A DNA stretch of 64,000 bases from Phycisphaerales bacterium (GTDB lineage Bacteria; Planctomycetota; Phycisphaerae; Phycisphaerales; UBA1924). Position numbers and translations under genes: made by a program. Under the pieces are notes generated by a model. That model worked only from the letters and a program-made list of their open reading frames with translations, did not search any database and was not told where the DNA came from. Each line of letters begins with the position of its first letter. Within the stretch, counting starts at the first letter, position 1. Below, piece by piece: positions 46,715 to 55,518 of this stretch. The stretch lies in contig JALSHH010000014.1 in the NCBI GenBank assembly GCA_026982335.1, forward strand, positions 1 to 64,000, given 5' to 3'.

Positions 46715-47017
46715 TTAGCTCTCGGCTGCAGCAGTGGCCTTGGCCGCAGCACGCATCTCGCGCTTCTGCTCGGGCGATGGGTTGCGCCGCATCGAGGTGC
46801 GAGGCTGATTGCGCCCACGGAGCCGACGGAAGAGCAGCTTTTCGAAGCGTTTGGCTTCGGATGCGACCACATGTCGATCCTTGCGGAGCTGACGCAGCCG
46901 TTTAGCGCTCTTGCGCGATGAGAGATGCTTGTGGTAAGCAGCCCGATGGCGGACTTTGCCGGTCTTGGAGACGCGGACACGCTTGGACAAACCTTTATGA
47001 CTCTTATTCTTTGGCAT
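46715..47017 (-). CDS. rpmI: 50S ribosomal protein L35, extended
   Basis: 100 residues, compared with the usual 64-66. The first 65 are a clear L35 (MPKNKSHKGLSKRVRVSKTG, HLSSRKSAKRLRQLRK). The extra C-terminal 35 residues are basic and then alanine-rich. infC, which precedes rpmI in most bacteria, is not upstream; an unrelated sigma-factor partner gene is there instead. Confidence 0.93.
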   Translation of the reverse strand: MPKNKSHKGLSKRVRVSKTGKVRHRAAYHKHLSSRKSAKRLRQLRKDRHVVASEAKRFEKLLFRRLRGRNQPRTSMRRNPSPEQKREMRAAAKATAAAES

Positions 47018-47174
47018 CGCACTCGCTCCGGGCGGTTGATGGACGGATATCGTTCGAATTCATACCTGCATGCATTGCAGACAGGGGGATAGGGTAGGCA
47101 CCATGGGGGAGATCGGCCACCCTTTCATCGATTTGAACACGGAATCTGGGCGGATTCTCGGCGAAAAAGCGTGA

Positions 47175-48410
47175 TTATGGCCCAACAAAGGCGTCGGTCG
47201 GACCATCAGGGAGCTCAGAGCCCGTCATGATGCCCAGCTTGGACCGAACCTGATGAATCACCTGCTCAATCGGACGGGGAAGCCAGATATTGTCATTGCT
47301 CTCAAACACCGGAGATTGGGCCCACCTTGAGCTGCCATCGAGCATCAGCATGTGCTGCCCCTTGCCCTGATGATTGGGCGAGTTCTCCTCTGGAATAATG
47401 GGCTGGCGGTTGGCCACCCGCAGAACCACCGGCGAGCGATCCGCAAGAAGGACAATCCCCATAGGCTGAGCGATCGCACTGGCCCGCATCCCACCAGGAG
47501 GCATGATCCGGTACGAATACGAAACCTCCGCAAGCGAGTTCCAATCCCATGCCCCGGGCTCCATCTCGCCGGTTGCTGCGTTGGGATTCGACGGACAGGC
47601 CAAATCATCCAAGTCCGCATTATCCGTTCGGACGAGGGTGAAAAGATTCGACGAGTTCGAGCGATCAGGTGTGGACCCGACATCCATCCAGGTCGATCCA
47701 AATCCCGCCGTCGCCATGGGGAGCATGTCCCGATTCGATCCTGCGTAGAGCCCGAAAGCATTGGCAACCGCGTGCATATTGTCAAAACACAAACTTTTTT
47801 GAGCTTTCGATCGTACCCCGGACATGATTGGCATTGTCACCGACGCCACGATCAAAAGGATCGCTGCGATCGAGATCAGGTCTGACCATCGCATCGAGAA
47901 CGCCCCTCGCCCGGAACTCGCTGCCATCGCCATTGCAGCTTCTTCTTGGTCGATATGGACTTGGATGGTCGCCAAGGTCTTCTCCACCAGTCCAGGATTC
48001 GCATCATGCACAGAAGAGGTGATCGCCTCGCCGATCTGATCACACTTGATCGCGCGGGATTCGAACTCTGGCTGGACTTGGTTGGTGTCGTACCCGTTGT
48101 CGATGTATTGATCGAGCGCCTGCTGGTCGGCTGACGAGAGCTGAGGCTGGGTATCGGGTGCCGATTCGAGCCGGGCAGCGAGGAGTTGAATCAGATCAAG
48201 TCGCGTCGGCTTGTGAAGTTCAGACGCAACGGGCGAATCGAGGAGATTCAAGAGATTGAGTATCGCATGGTCTCGGTCTGACTCGGCGATGAACGATTCG
48301 GGATCTGACCCGAAGATACGATCGATGGTCTCCCGATCTGCTTGGGAAAGCTCAAAGTCCTGTTGGTTGGCACTGTTGCTACTTGAAGATTGATCGTCAC
48401 GAATAGGCAT
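47175..48410 (-). CDS. Membrane protein with anti-sigma-like N-terminus and pseudopilin-like ectodomain
   Basis: 411 residues. The N-terminal 185 are polar and acidic without a signal, as in a cytoplasmic anti-sigma or sensor part, but without a zinc HxxxCxxC motif. One membrane helix (about 187-206) leads into MPIMSGVRSKAQKSLC and FGLYAGSNRDMLP, closely paralleling the segment after the pilin helix of the prepilin at 10.3-11.3 kb (LPALSQARGSAKKLKC, FTYYADDNRDWYP). The C-terminal domain has a His 10 residues before DG (HQGKGQHMLMLDG). It lies 24 bp downstream of an ECF sigma gene, so it is probably its regulator. Confidence 0.6.
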   Translation of the reverse strand: MPIRDDQSSSSNSANQQDFELSQADRETIDRIFGSDPESFIAESDRDHAILNLLNLLDSPVASELHKPTRLDLIQLLAARLESAPDTQPQLSSADQQALDQYIDNGYDTNQVQPEFESRAIKCDQIGEAITSSVHDANPGLVEKTLATIQVHIDQEEAAMAMAASSGRGAFSMRWSDLISIAAILLIVASVTMPIMSGVRSKAQKSLCFDNMHAVANAFGLYAGSNRDMLPMATAGFGSTWMDVGSTPDRSNSSNLFTLVRTDNADLDDLACPSNPNAATGEMEPGAWDWNSLAEVSYSYRIMPPGGMRASAIAQPMGIVLLADRSPVVLRVANRQPIIPEENSPNHQGKGQHMLMLDGSSRWAQSPVFESNDNIWLPRPIEQVIHQVRSKLGIMTGSELPDGPTDAFVGP

Positions 48411-48434
48411 TGATCGTCCTCTGAAAAGCTTGGG

Positions 48435-49079
48435 CTACGCCGACTTGTCATGATCCTTCGAGACCACCTGCCAGCTCCGGGCAAAGGCTGCCACCGCCGA
48501 GTGCATGCGAGACTTCACGGTTCCCAACGGGATGCCGAGGTCTTCGGCAATTTGTGCATAACTCATGCGTTGGAAGTAAGCCAAGAGAAGCACCTCACGA
48601 AGGGCCGGGCCGAGCTGGTCAAGCGCCCGCTGCACTTGTTCATCTCGCTGGGCAAGATCCAACGCCTCATCTGGAGCGGGAATATCCACCCCCAAAAGAT
48701 CAATAAACGAAGCGCCGGGTTCTGACTTGCGGATCGGGGCCGAGAGTTCGACCGTTTTCCGTCTGTTCTTCTTACGAAGCATGTCCCGTGCTTTGTTCGC
48801 AGCAATTGTAAAAAGCCAGGGCCTAAATCGCCTTGAAATATCAAATGTGGCAGCCGAGATATGAATCTGAAGAAAAGTCTCTTGGAAGATGTCTTCGGCA
48901 GCTGCCCGATCCCCCACCATGCGCGTCAAAAACCGAAGCAGGTCATCATGATGCCGCTCGATCAACTCCCGATAAGCATCGGGATCACCGTCGCGGAAGG
49001 CCTCGAAAATCTGTTCATCGGTTTGAGATTGCCAATTGCCCACACATCCCTCTCGGTTCTGGCTCCTACGCCCATTCAC
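48435..49079 (-). CDS. ECF-type RNA polymerase sigma factor (module 1)
   Basis: 214 residues. Region 2: DEQIFEAFRDGDPDAYRELI and DRAAAEDIFQETFLQIH; region 4: LDQLGPALREVLLLAYFQ and MSYAQIAEDLGIPLGTVKSR. It is cotranscribed with the pseudopilin-like membrane protein, its likely anti-sigma partner. The start is uncertain: GTG at 49079, or an internal GTG at 49043 with GAGAGG upstream. Divergent from a second sigma gene. Confidence 0.88.
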   Translation of the reverse strand: MNGRRSQNREGCVGNWQSQTDEQIFEAFRDGDPDAYRELIERHHDDLLRFLTRMVGDRAAAEDIFQETFLQIHISAATFDISRRFRPWLFTIAANKARDMLRKKNRRKTVELSAPIRKSEPGASFIDLLGVDIPAPDEALDLAQRDEQVQRALDQLGPALREVLLLAYFQRMSYAQIAEDLGIPLGTVKSRMHSAVAAFARSWQVVSKDHDKSA

Positions 49080-49282
49080 TGTCCGTCTGTTTGCTCGATT
49101 GTGTAAAATGACAATGGTTTATCGGCTCATTGCCTCCACTCTACCGATAAGCAATCCAGAAAGCATTTGCCGACCCGAACACAAGCCTCCCAAACGGACT
49201 TGCCGAATATTCTTAGTAGAGTGTAGGTGCTTGATCTCCCCCTGTGGCAATACCGCCCCGGCCCAAGCGTTGAACGAGAAGG

Positions 49283-49927
49283 ATGGTATTGACATTGAGT
49301 ATGCAACCAAGTCGCCCCAGCGCAGAACCCGAGGAGCTGAGCACCATTGTTGCTCTGGCTGCCGATGGCGATGAGTCTGCTTGGGAGCAGCTTGTCGGGC
49401 TCTACGCCCGTCGTGTCTTCGCAATGGCGCGAAGCCGACTCCATGATGAGGACCTTGCTGAGGAGATCACCCAATCCGTGTTTGTTACCATCTCAACCAA
49501 ACTCAACCAATCGGCATACACCGAGCAGGGACGATTCGAGCCTTGGCTCTTCCGGATCACGATGAATCGGGTGCGTGATTATTGCCGAAAGCGATCGCGC
49601 CATGCCAAACCGATGGCTCCCGAATATTTCGCAAGTGTCGAAGGACAACCCAAGCCCGATATCCACACCAAAGACGACCATCAGCACCAGCTCAATACCC
49701 TGCGATTGGCAATGGAGCAGCTCTCTGAGACCGACCGCGAGATGATCACCTTGCGTCATCATGGGCAATTGAGCTTCAAGCAAATCGCCGAGATAACTGG
49801 CGATCCCATCGGCACTCTGCTGGCGAGGCATCATCGAGCACTCAAAAAGCTCCGCATGATCATCGAAGAGCAAGCCAACTGCTCGCACCCCACCTCGCCT
49901 GATTCCAATCTCGGAGAGACCTCATGA
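49283..49927 (+). CDS. ECF-type RNA polymerase sigma factor (module 2)
   Basis: 214 residues. Region 2: ALAADGDESAWEQLVGLYA, DEDLAEEITQSVFVTIS and PWLFRITMNRVRDYCRKR; region 4: QLSETDREMITLRHHGQLS and FKQIAEITGDPIGTLLARHH. Start options are ATG 49283, TTG 49289 (GAGAAGG six bases upstream) or ATG 49301. The stop overlaps the next start (ATGA). Two membrane-anchored proteins follow, forming a sigma/anti-sigma type cassette. Confidence 0.9.
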   Translation: MVLTLSMQPSRPSAEPEELSTIVALAADGDESAWEQLVGLYARRVFAMARSRLHDEDLAEEITQSVFVTISTKLNQSAYTEQGRFEPWLFRITMNRVRDYCRKRSRHAKPMAPEYFASVEGQPKPDIHTKDDHQHQLNTLRLAMEQLSETDREMITLRHHGQLSFKQIAEITGDPIGTLLARHHRALKKLRMIIEEQANCSHPTSPDSNLGETS

Positions 49928-50436
49928 CACACGATCGCACACCCTCGAACCTGAATCTCCATCTCCATGACGATCCTAAGTTGTCGCATACCGAGTCGAT
50001 CCTCGACGAGCTCGCCAAGCAGGATGCCGATGCGATGCCCGATGGGCTTGAATCCCGTGTGCTCGATGCGATCTCCCAAAGCATCGCCCCACCTCCGATG
50101 AGCATTTCGGATATTCATCCACCAAAGCAAGCAGGCCGAGTCTGGTCGATTCGAGTTGCTGCTGCGGGACTCTTGGCCACAGGCACCACACTGCTGATTG
50201 TCACTGCCCAGCCTTGGTCGTCGACATCACCCCACCCCCTCGACCATCGCATGGCCTTGGTTTCCTTCGAGCAGGACATGGACGACTTCTTCGCCCTCGA
50301 ATCACTCGACGATGGTCAGCTTGCCGAAGCGGTCACTGATTGGGAAATCTGGGCTCAATCGGTCGATACTGATCTGGACTCAACACTTACTGGTTTTGAC
50401 TGGTACGAATCCACATCCGATGATGGAGCACTGTGA
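49924..50436 (+). CDS. Putative anti-sigma membrane protein
   Basis: 170 residues. The N-terminal cytoplasmic part (1-75) contains ESILDELAKQDADAMPDGLESRV, like the short sigma-binding lead of zinc-less anti-sigma factors. One membrane helix lies at about 76-96 (VAAAGLLATGTTLLIVTA), followed by an acidic 70-residue outside tail (MDDFFALESLDDGQLAEAV). It overlaps the sigma gene (ATGA) and the next gene (TGATG), so the three are coupled. Confidence 0.65.
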   Translation: MTHDRTPSNLNLHLHDDPKLSHTESILDELAKQDADAMPDGLESRVLDAISQSIAPPPMSISDIHPPKQAGRVWSIRVAAAGLLATGTTLLIVTAQPWSSTSPHPLDHRMALVSFEQDMDDFFALESLDDGQLAEAVTDWEIWAQSVDTDLDSTLTGFDWYESTSDDGAL

Positions 50437-51443
50437 TGAAACCTCAACCGTTCACTCAGCCCTTGAAGACGATTGTCGCCTCAATTTGCGCCATGGTGAT
50501 CATTGGTGCGATGATTGGGCTGACGCTTCCTGTGGATCAGCCTCGATCGCAACCAACCAAAGAGCGTGCTCAAGAAGCCCCCCCCGCATCACATGTTTCC
50601 AGCCAAAGTCCCGACCGGGGTGCCGATCGCCCGCGTGAGCCTAGGAAGAAAATCCTTGATATCCGGATCAATGCCAAAGCACTCCGCGCCCGGCTCAATC
50701 GTTCGATCCTCCGGGCTGAGGAGACACTCAAACTCCACCGAGCAGCGTTGGCCAAACTCGATGAAGGCGCCTCGCCCAGCGAGGTACTCGCAGCAATGAA
50801 GCGCCGGGACCTCACCCACAACCACAAAAGCGAACAACGCCCCGACCAAGAACAACGCCCCGGCCCCGATCGGCTCAGCCCCCAAGAACGCCAGGCAATA
50901 CACCAGTTTCTTCGTGAGAACTTCCCCAAACTTGCCAACGATCTTGAGCAGATGACCCAGTATAACGCACAAAGCGCCGACCAAATGCTTGCAAAAATGG
51001 CGCCGCCAATTCGTGAAATACTGTTCCTGACCGACACCCAACCTGAACTTGCTCAACTCAAAACCAAAGAAATGCGCGCAGGATTGCTGCTGATCGAGGC
51101 ATCGAGCGCCTACCGCGCAACACTGAGTAACCCATCGGCATCTCAATCTGATCAAGCCAACGCGATTGCCAAAGTACGGCGGGCGGCAGCCGACCACTTT
51201 GACACCCAGCTCGAATCCAAGAAACTCGAAATCGCCAGACTCGAAGCCCGGCTCAATGAACTCAAAGCCTCGGTCAATGAAATCGAACAACGCCGAGACA
51301 TCGAAATCGAACAGATGGTCGAATCAGCCAAGCGCAACGCCCGCCGACATCTGGGCAAGCAAGGCAGCAAAGAACGCCAACATACCCGCACCGCATCCCC
51401 TGGAAACAAATCCCCAGAAAACAGATCATCAGGAAACGACTGA
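50436..51443 (+). CDS. Membrane-anchored coiled-coil protein of the sigma module
   Basis: 335 residues. An N-terminal signal anchor (about 10-33, [20 protein letters not shown]) is followed by a P/R-rich linker and long charged helices ([39 protein letters not shown]), i.e. coiled coil at about 85-120 and 245-300. The tail is basic and low-complexity. No family is recognised; the layout (sigma, anti-sigma, extracytoplasmic helical protein) resembles sensor proteins of envelope-stress modules. The ATG shares a base with the previous stop. Its 3' end overlaps the converging tRNA-binding gene by 15 bp. Confidence 0.6.
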   Translation: MKPQPFTQPLKTIVASICAMVIIGAMIGLTLPVDQPRSQPTKERAQEAPPASHVSSQSPDRGADRPREPRKKILDIRINAKALRARLNRSILRAEETLKLHRAALAKLDEGASPSEVLAAMKRRDLTHNHKSEQRPDQEQRPGPDRLSPQERQAIHQFLRENFPKLANDLEQMTQYNAQSADQMLAKMAPPIREILFLTDTQPELAQLKTKEMRAGLLLIEASSAYRATLSNPSASQSDQANAIAKVRRAAADHFDTQLESKKLEIARLEARLNELKASVNEIEQRRDIEIEQMVESAKRNARRHLGKQGSKERQHTRTASPGNKSPENRSSGND

Positions 51444-51827
51444 CCCCGGCTTGATCTCGCTCATCGAGGTCATCACAACGACGCTCCGCTCATCGGATTC
51501 TTTGTCCGCATCACTCGCTGCCAAAAGCATCCCGCGCGACTCCTCGCCTCGGATGTTGCGCGGCGCAAGATTGGCAACAATCACGATCGACTTGCCCACC
51601 AGATCTTCGGGCGCATACTGCTCGCGGATACCTGCACAAATCTGACGAGGTTTGCCTGATCCATCATCAAGCTCAAGCTTGATCAGTCGATCCGCATTTG
51701 GGTGAGGCTCGGCTTGGATGACTTTGGCAATCCGAAGATCAATCTTGGCAAAATCGTCAAAGGTAATCTCAGGCTTGCCTTTGGGTTCGTTGGCTGTCGA
51801 CTCTTGCGATGGGGATTGGGTCGTCAT
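51429..51827 (-). CDS. Stand-alone tRNA-binding domain protein (MetG C-terminal/CsaA type)
   Basis: 132 residues. After a short polar lead comes the OB-fold: [75 protein letters not shown]. This matches the C-terminal dimerisation/tRNA-binding domain of methionyl-tRNA synthetase, here as its own gene, as in MetRS-beta or CsaA. AGGAG six bases before the ATG at 51827 decides the start. It is downstream of the eight-gene operon on the same strand. Confidence 0.88.
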   Translation of the reverse strand: MTTQSPSQESTANEPKGKPEITFDDFAKIDLRIAKVIQAEPHPNADRLIKLELDDGSGKPRQICAGIREQYAPEDLVGKSIVIVANLAPRNIRGEESRGMLLAASDADKESDERSVVVMTSMSEIKPGSVVS

Positions 51828-51919
51828 GGTACACTCCTGATCGTGGTGATTCGTCATGAGAGATCGTCGCGGATTAATGCCCAGAGTGTAGACACGATCC
51901 ACGGAAAGAATCGAGTTCT

Positions 51920-52825
51920 TCAAGGCGATGATGTCCACCGATCACCCCGCCAATAAGGCTTCGTCATATCCACTTGGTAATACTCCACAATCGACGAAAC
52001 CGACATATCCTCCACAGGTTCATCCATCTGTAGATACGCACTCACCGCCCAAGTGTCCCGATTCGTCGGTGATGCGAGCTCGTCGAGAAGCCCCAACTCG
52101 AGCTTAATGAGCTGACGCAAAGATTCATCGTCAGGCCCTGCCCCGATCGGGCGAAGATGATCCCCACACACCACCCGGCGCACCTCCCCATCATCACGCT
52201 GGGTTACAAACACCCGCCCCCGGCAACTATCCGCTGATGCATCCGCAATCATCGCAAAGAGCAAACGATCAACTCCAACGGGATCCAACCCCGCCTGATG
52301 GGCTGTTTGGCGAATTGTTTCACGCACTGCCTTTTTTCCCAGCAGTTCGGTTGCCAGCTGATGGTCATTGAACCTTACCGCATACACCGCCCGGGCAGCA
52401 TCCCGGCGAAGCTGAGCAGACGCTCGCGTCTTTGCTTCACGATGCGCCACCCATGCCCACCGACGATCCGGGTCGATCGAATAGGCCAAATCCCACAACG
52501 ATGACGCCATTGCCGAATCAGGCTCGACCGATGCCAAGGCGATACACATACTCGCCGTGAGCTTCGAGTTCCCCGCACGCTGGGCAAGCCCGATCCCAAT
52601 CGCAAGTGTCTGCATCGCCAAGTCACGCGCGTGGTCCGTTTGGGCATCACCTCCGAGCTGCTCGCCGATGCGCAGATATCCATCAAGATTCCCCGGTTCA
52701 AGACGCCCAAGCTGGTGCGAGCTCGAAAGCCCAGGTTGTACGATCCGGGTTGATGCCCCTCCGCCGACAAAGGCCGTGGCGATAACACACACGCAAACAC
52801 AGGCGATGCTCTGATGTCTCTTCAC
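51920..52825 (-). CDS. Secreted hypothetical protein, last gene of the VWA/Exb operon
   Basis: 301 residues from the GTG at 52825, which overlaps the previous stop (GTGA) and has GGAGG upstream. The signal peptide (about 1-25) is [20 protein letters not shown]. Helical body with [38 protein letters not shown] and [20 protein letters not shown] (repeat-like), then a C-terminal part with [20 protein letters not shown]. No family is recognised. Its place suggests a periplasmic component of the Exb-like complex. Confidence 0.6.
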   Translation of the reverse strand: MKRHQSIACVCVCVIATAFVGGGASTRIVQPGLSSSHQLGRLEPGNLDGYLRIGEQLGGDAQTDHARDLAMQTLAIGIGLAQRAGNSKLTASMCIALASVEPDSAMASSLWDLAYSIDPDRRWAWVAHREAKTRASAQLRRDAARAVYAVRFNDHQLATELLGKKAVRETIRQTAHQAGLDPVGVDRLLFAMIADASADSCRGRVFVTQRDDGEVRRVVCGDHLRPIGAGPDDESLRQLIKLELGLLDELASPTNRDTWAVSAYLQMDEPVEDMSVSSIVEYYQVDMTKPYWRGDRWTSSP

Positions 52826-55518
52826 GGGCTCCTCCCTTCTAAGCGTACAATCCAAAATTGGGCAATGCAGCGTTCAACCTGAGCGATCTGGTCGATCACG
52901 CTGCCCGATCGCCCAAGCCGATCTTCAAGCTCGGTGAGCAAATCATCCACACGCAACGACGAGCCGGGGATATCTCGCTGAGTCAAAATCCCAAGGAGCT
53001 CGCAGACTCCTCGCTGATAAGCGAAGAACCCATCAATCGGGCGCTTGGCACGCACAAGCCGTACATCCGTCGCTGATTGAATCTTCGCAAGATCATGCAA
53101 TTCAATGCCCACACCGCCCGCCGTTACACTGGCATCGAGCATCATCTTCCGATAGAGCCGGGCCGTGTGATCAACCGCGCCATCTGTGGGTTGGGTCAAC
53201 GCCGATTGAGTAACAACTCGGCCTCCATACGCCAGATCAAGTTCATGCTCGAGCGCGGGCAAATCAGACTCAACACTGCGCGATAACGATCGCGTCAACC
53301 TGACCAACAATGCCTTGTGTGCAAAGAGGTACCACGATTCATCGGTGCGTGATGGAAGCTTGTCCCCGACCACCGTCACGACAAGCTCCTCGAGCCGAGA
53401 ACTGATCCGCTTATTGGCAACCACACGATCGAGCGCCAAGAGCACCGAAGGATGATCTTGATATCGAATGATCTGGGTTCGTGCGCTGGCTCGGATTTTA
53501 GAATCGGCGTGAAGGGTTGCCAAAAACACCAACGCATGGGCCGAGTTGATCCCGGGCCCGTCGTCACTCACAAGCTGAGCAAACAGAGCGCTCAGCTCGC
53601 TGGCACTTTGGGCGTTGATTGCTTGCTGGGACCACTTTGAATCGCGTTGACTCGCCGTCAACACAAACTGCTCTGGATCGGACGCCGATGCGATTTTTCC
53701 CTTGGCCCCATCAAGCATGTCGGCTGCGATCGCGTCTTGGCCTTGGGCAAACTGCCAGGCAGCAGTGTTGAGTCGAGCGAGTTCGACGATCGCCCTGCTC
53801 GCTTGCTGCTGATCCATTTGTGTCGGCGTGATCGACACCCGCAAACGCATCTCATTGATGAGCCCAGAAAATTGATCCGTCCCCGGTTTGGATCCCGATT
53901 TCGCTCCCGAAACTGATCCTGTCCAAGCCGAGCGATAGGTCTCGGCAAGCTGTTGCCTCTGGGAGAAAGTCGCACTTGGATTGAGCACCATCTGGGCATT
54001 GACCTGCTGTGCCCCCGAGTGGGTGGCGATTGCTTCGGTGAGTACTGCGAGTCTGGGTGTGCTGACCGCAGGATCGGCAAACTGCCCAAGCAACCATGCT
54101 CGCGCAGGCGAATCTGCCCTCCAAGGCACGACGCTGACGAGCTCGATTGCGGACTGGATCCACGATGGATTCGAAGGCGCAGGATCACGCAGACGCGACG
54201 ACATCGCTGAGAGCACAAGCCGAGTGCGTTGCGATTCATCCTCGAAAGTCGCTGCCCGAACACCTTGGATCCAATCCCTCCACCACGCCGGATCATCCGT
54301 CCGCGCATCGACCCCGATGATCTCCGAGACAGGCACAAGGGCTTGGAGAATACTCGATGTTTCTCTTGATTCACTCCCCGAGCAGCGTTTGCGAATCACG
54401 CCAAGCTGAGCCCGCGTCTGTGGACTCAAACCCGGCTCAGAGCGCACCACATCGATCACCGCTGCCCGGATCATCGCTTGCGAAGGGCTTCTCTGGGTCC
54501 CATCACACCCCAGGATCGGCAACAGCGCTTTGAATAAAACCTCCGACCCTGACATCCTGCGCACAAACTCGGCAATGTGCAACCCCGTGCGCTCGAGTGC
54601 CGGGGCGGGAAACACGCTCCACTCCACGACAAATTTTGAATACACCTGCCCAAAGCGTTCAACACTCGGCTCCATGTCCGACTGGGCCCTTCGGGCGAGC
54701 TGGTCAAACTCATGGGCAATTGCGGTATAGTGCGTCCGCTCCTTCCAATCACCAGTCGGCACCGAGTGATTCCCTCCAACAGATGCCGCGGCCTGACCGC
54801 CTCCATCGGTACCGACCCGGACAGATGATGCGCCAGCTCTATCCATCGGATCACCCCGTATCGGCAAAAACACCATGACAAGCACGACAACCGTCGCCAA
54901 AACAAGGAGGAGTCCATACGCTGCGAACCAATCAAACGATCGGGTCGGAGGCGGTCCAATCAGATACACCTGCTCATCAAACCTGGGTTTATCGACCTCC
55001 GGCGATGTCTTTGGTGACAACACAACCGAACCCGCAGACTCTTGCGGCATCTGCGGACTCAATGCCCCAATGAGTTCGAGAGCTCCAACCCGATTTACAC
55101 GGGCAAAGTGCGCCAGTCGTTTGCGGGCAGTCGCGTTCCATCCCCCGCTCGCTGCGATAAGCAACTTGGCTTTCTGGATAAACCCGGGCGTCAGCCTCGA
55201 TGTTTGCTGCGATGGTTTCCATGCTTTGGGCACCGCCACCGGCATCCCCGCAGGCCAACGACGCGCAAGTTCTGCCCGGAGTTTGGGATCGAGCAGCTGC
55301 GAAGCTGCAGCATGAACCGCAAGCCGAACCTCGCTCGCATCAGGTGTCGATCGGTGCCGGTGCCGATCAATCTGGTACAGCCGACGATGGCACGCTCGGA
55401 TGATCTGCTCATCCGAGATCATCTCGTGAGGCAATCCCAAAAGTGCAAAGGGACCGCCCGCCCCGGCATCCTCGCCAAGAAACTCAACGATCGGTGATCG
55501 AGTTGCCCGAGAAGCCAT
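52822..55518 (-). CDS. J-domain-like single-pass membrane protein
   Basis: 898 residues. Residues about 24-90 resemble a DnaJ J-domain (GPFALLGLPHEMISDEQIIR, CHRRLYQIDRHRHR, AASQLLDPKLRAELARRWP), but the HPD tripeptide that activates DnaK is not seen. One membrane helix at about 202-220 (GLLLVLATVVVLVMVFLPI) is followed by a long periplasmic, helical, repeat-like region of some 670 residues (ELASLARLNTAAWQ-type helices). The ATG at 55518 overlaps the previous stop (TGATG). It is part of the VWA/TolQ/ExbD operon; function unknown. Confidence 0.6.
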   Translation of the reverse strand: MASRATRSPIVEFLGEDAGAGGPFALLGLPHEMISDEQIIRACHRRLYQIDRHRHRSTPDASEVRLAVHAAASQLLDPKLRAELARRWPAGMPVAVPKAWKPSQQTSRLTPGFIQKAKLLIAASGGWNATARKRLAHFARVNRVGALELIGALSPQMPQESAGSVVLSPKTSPEVDKPRFDEQVYLIGPPPTRSFDWFAAYGLLLVLATVVVLVMVFLPIRGDPMDRAGASSVRVGTDGGGQAAASVGGNHSVPTGDWKERTHYTAIAHEFDQLARRAQSDMEPSVERFGQVYSKFVVEWSVFPAPALERTGLHIAEFVRRMSGSEVLFKALLPILGCDGTQRSPSQAMIRAAVIDVVRSEPGLSPQTRAQLGVIRKRCSGSESRETSSILQALVPVSEIIGVDARTDDPAWWRDWIQGVRAATFEDESQRTRLVLSAMSSRLRDPAPSNPSWIQSAIELVSVVPWRADSPARAWLLGQFADPAVSTPRLAVLTEAIATHSGAQQVNAQMVLNPSATFSQRQQLAETYRSAWTGSVSGAKSGSKPGTDQFSGLINEMRLRVSITPTQMDQQQASRAIVELARLNTAAWQFAQGQDAIAADMLDGAKGKIASASDPEQFVLTASQRDSKWSQQAINAQSASELSALFAQLVSDDGPGINSAHALVFLATLHADSKIRASARTQIIRYQDHPSVLLALDRVVANKRISSRLEELVVTVVGDKLPSRTDESWYLFAHKALLVRLTRSLSRSVESDLPALEHELDLAYGGRVVTQSALTQPTDGAVDHTARLYRKMMLDASVTAGGVGIELHDLAKIQSATDVRLVRAKRPIDGFFAYQRGVCELLGILTQRDIPGSSLRVDDLLTELEDRLGRSGSVIDQIAQVERCIAQFWIVRLEGRSP

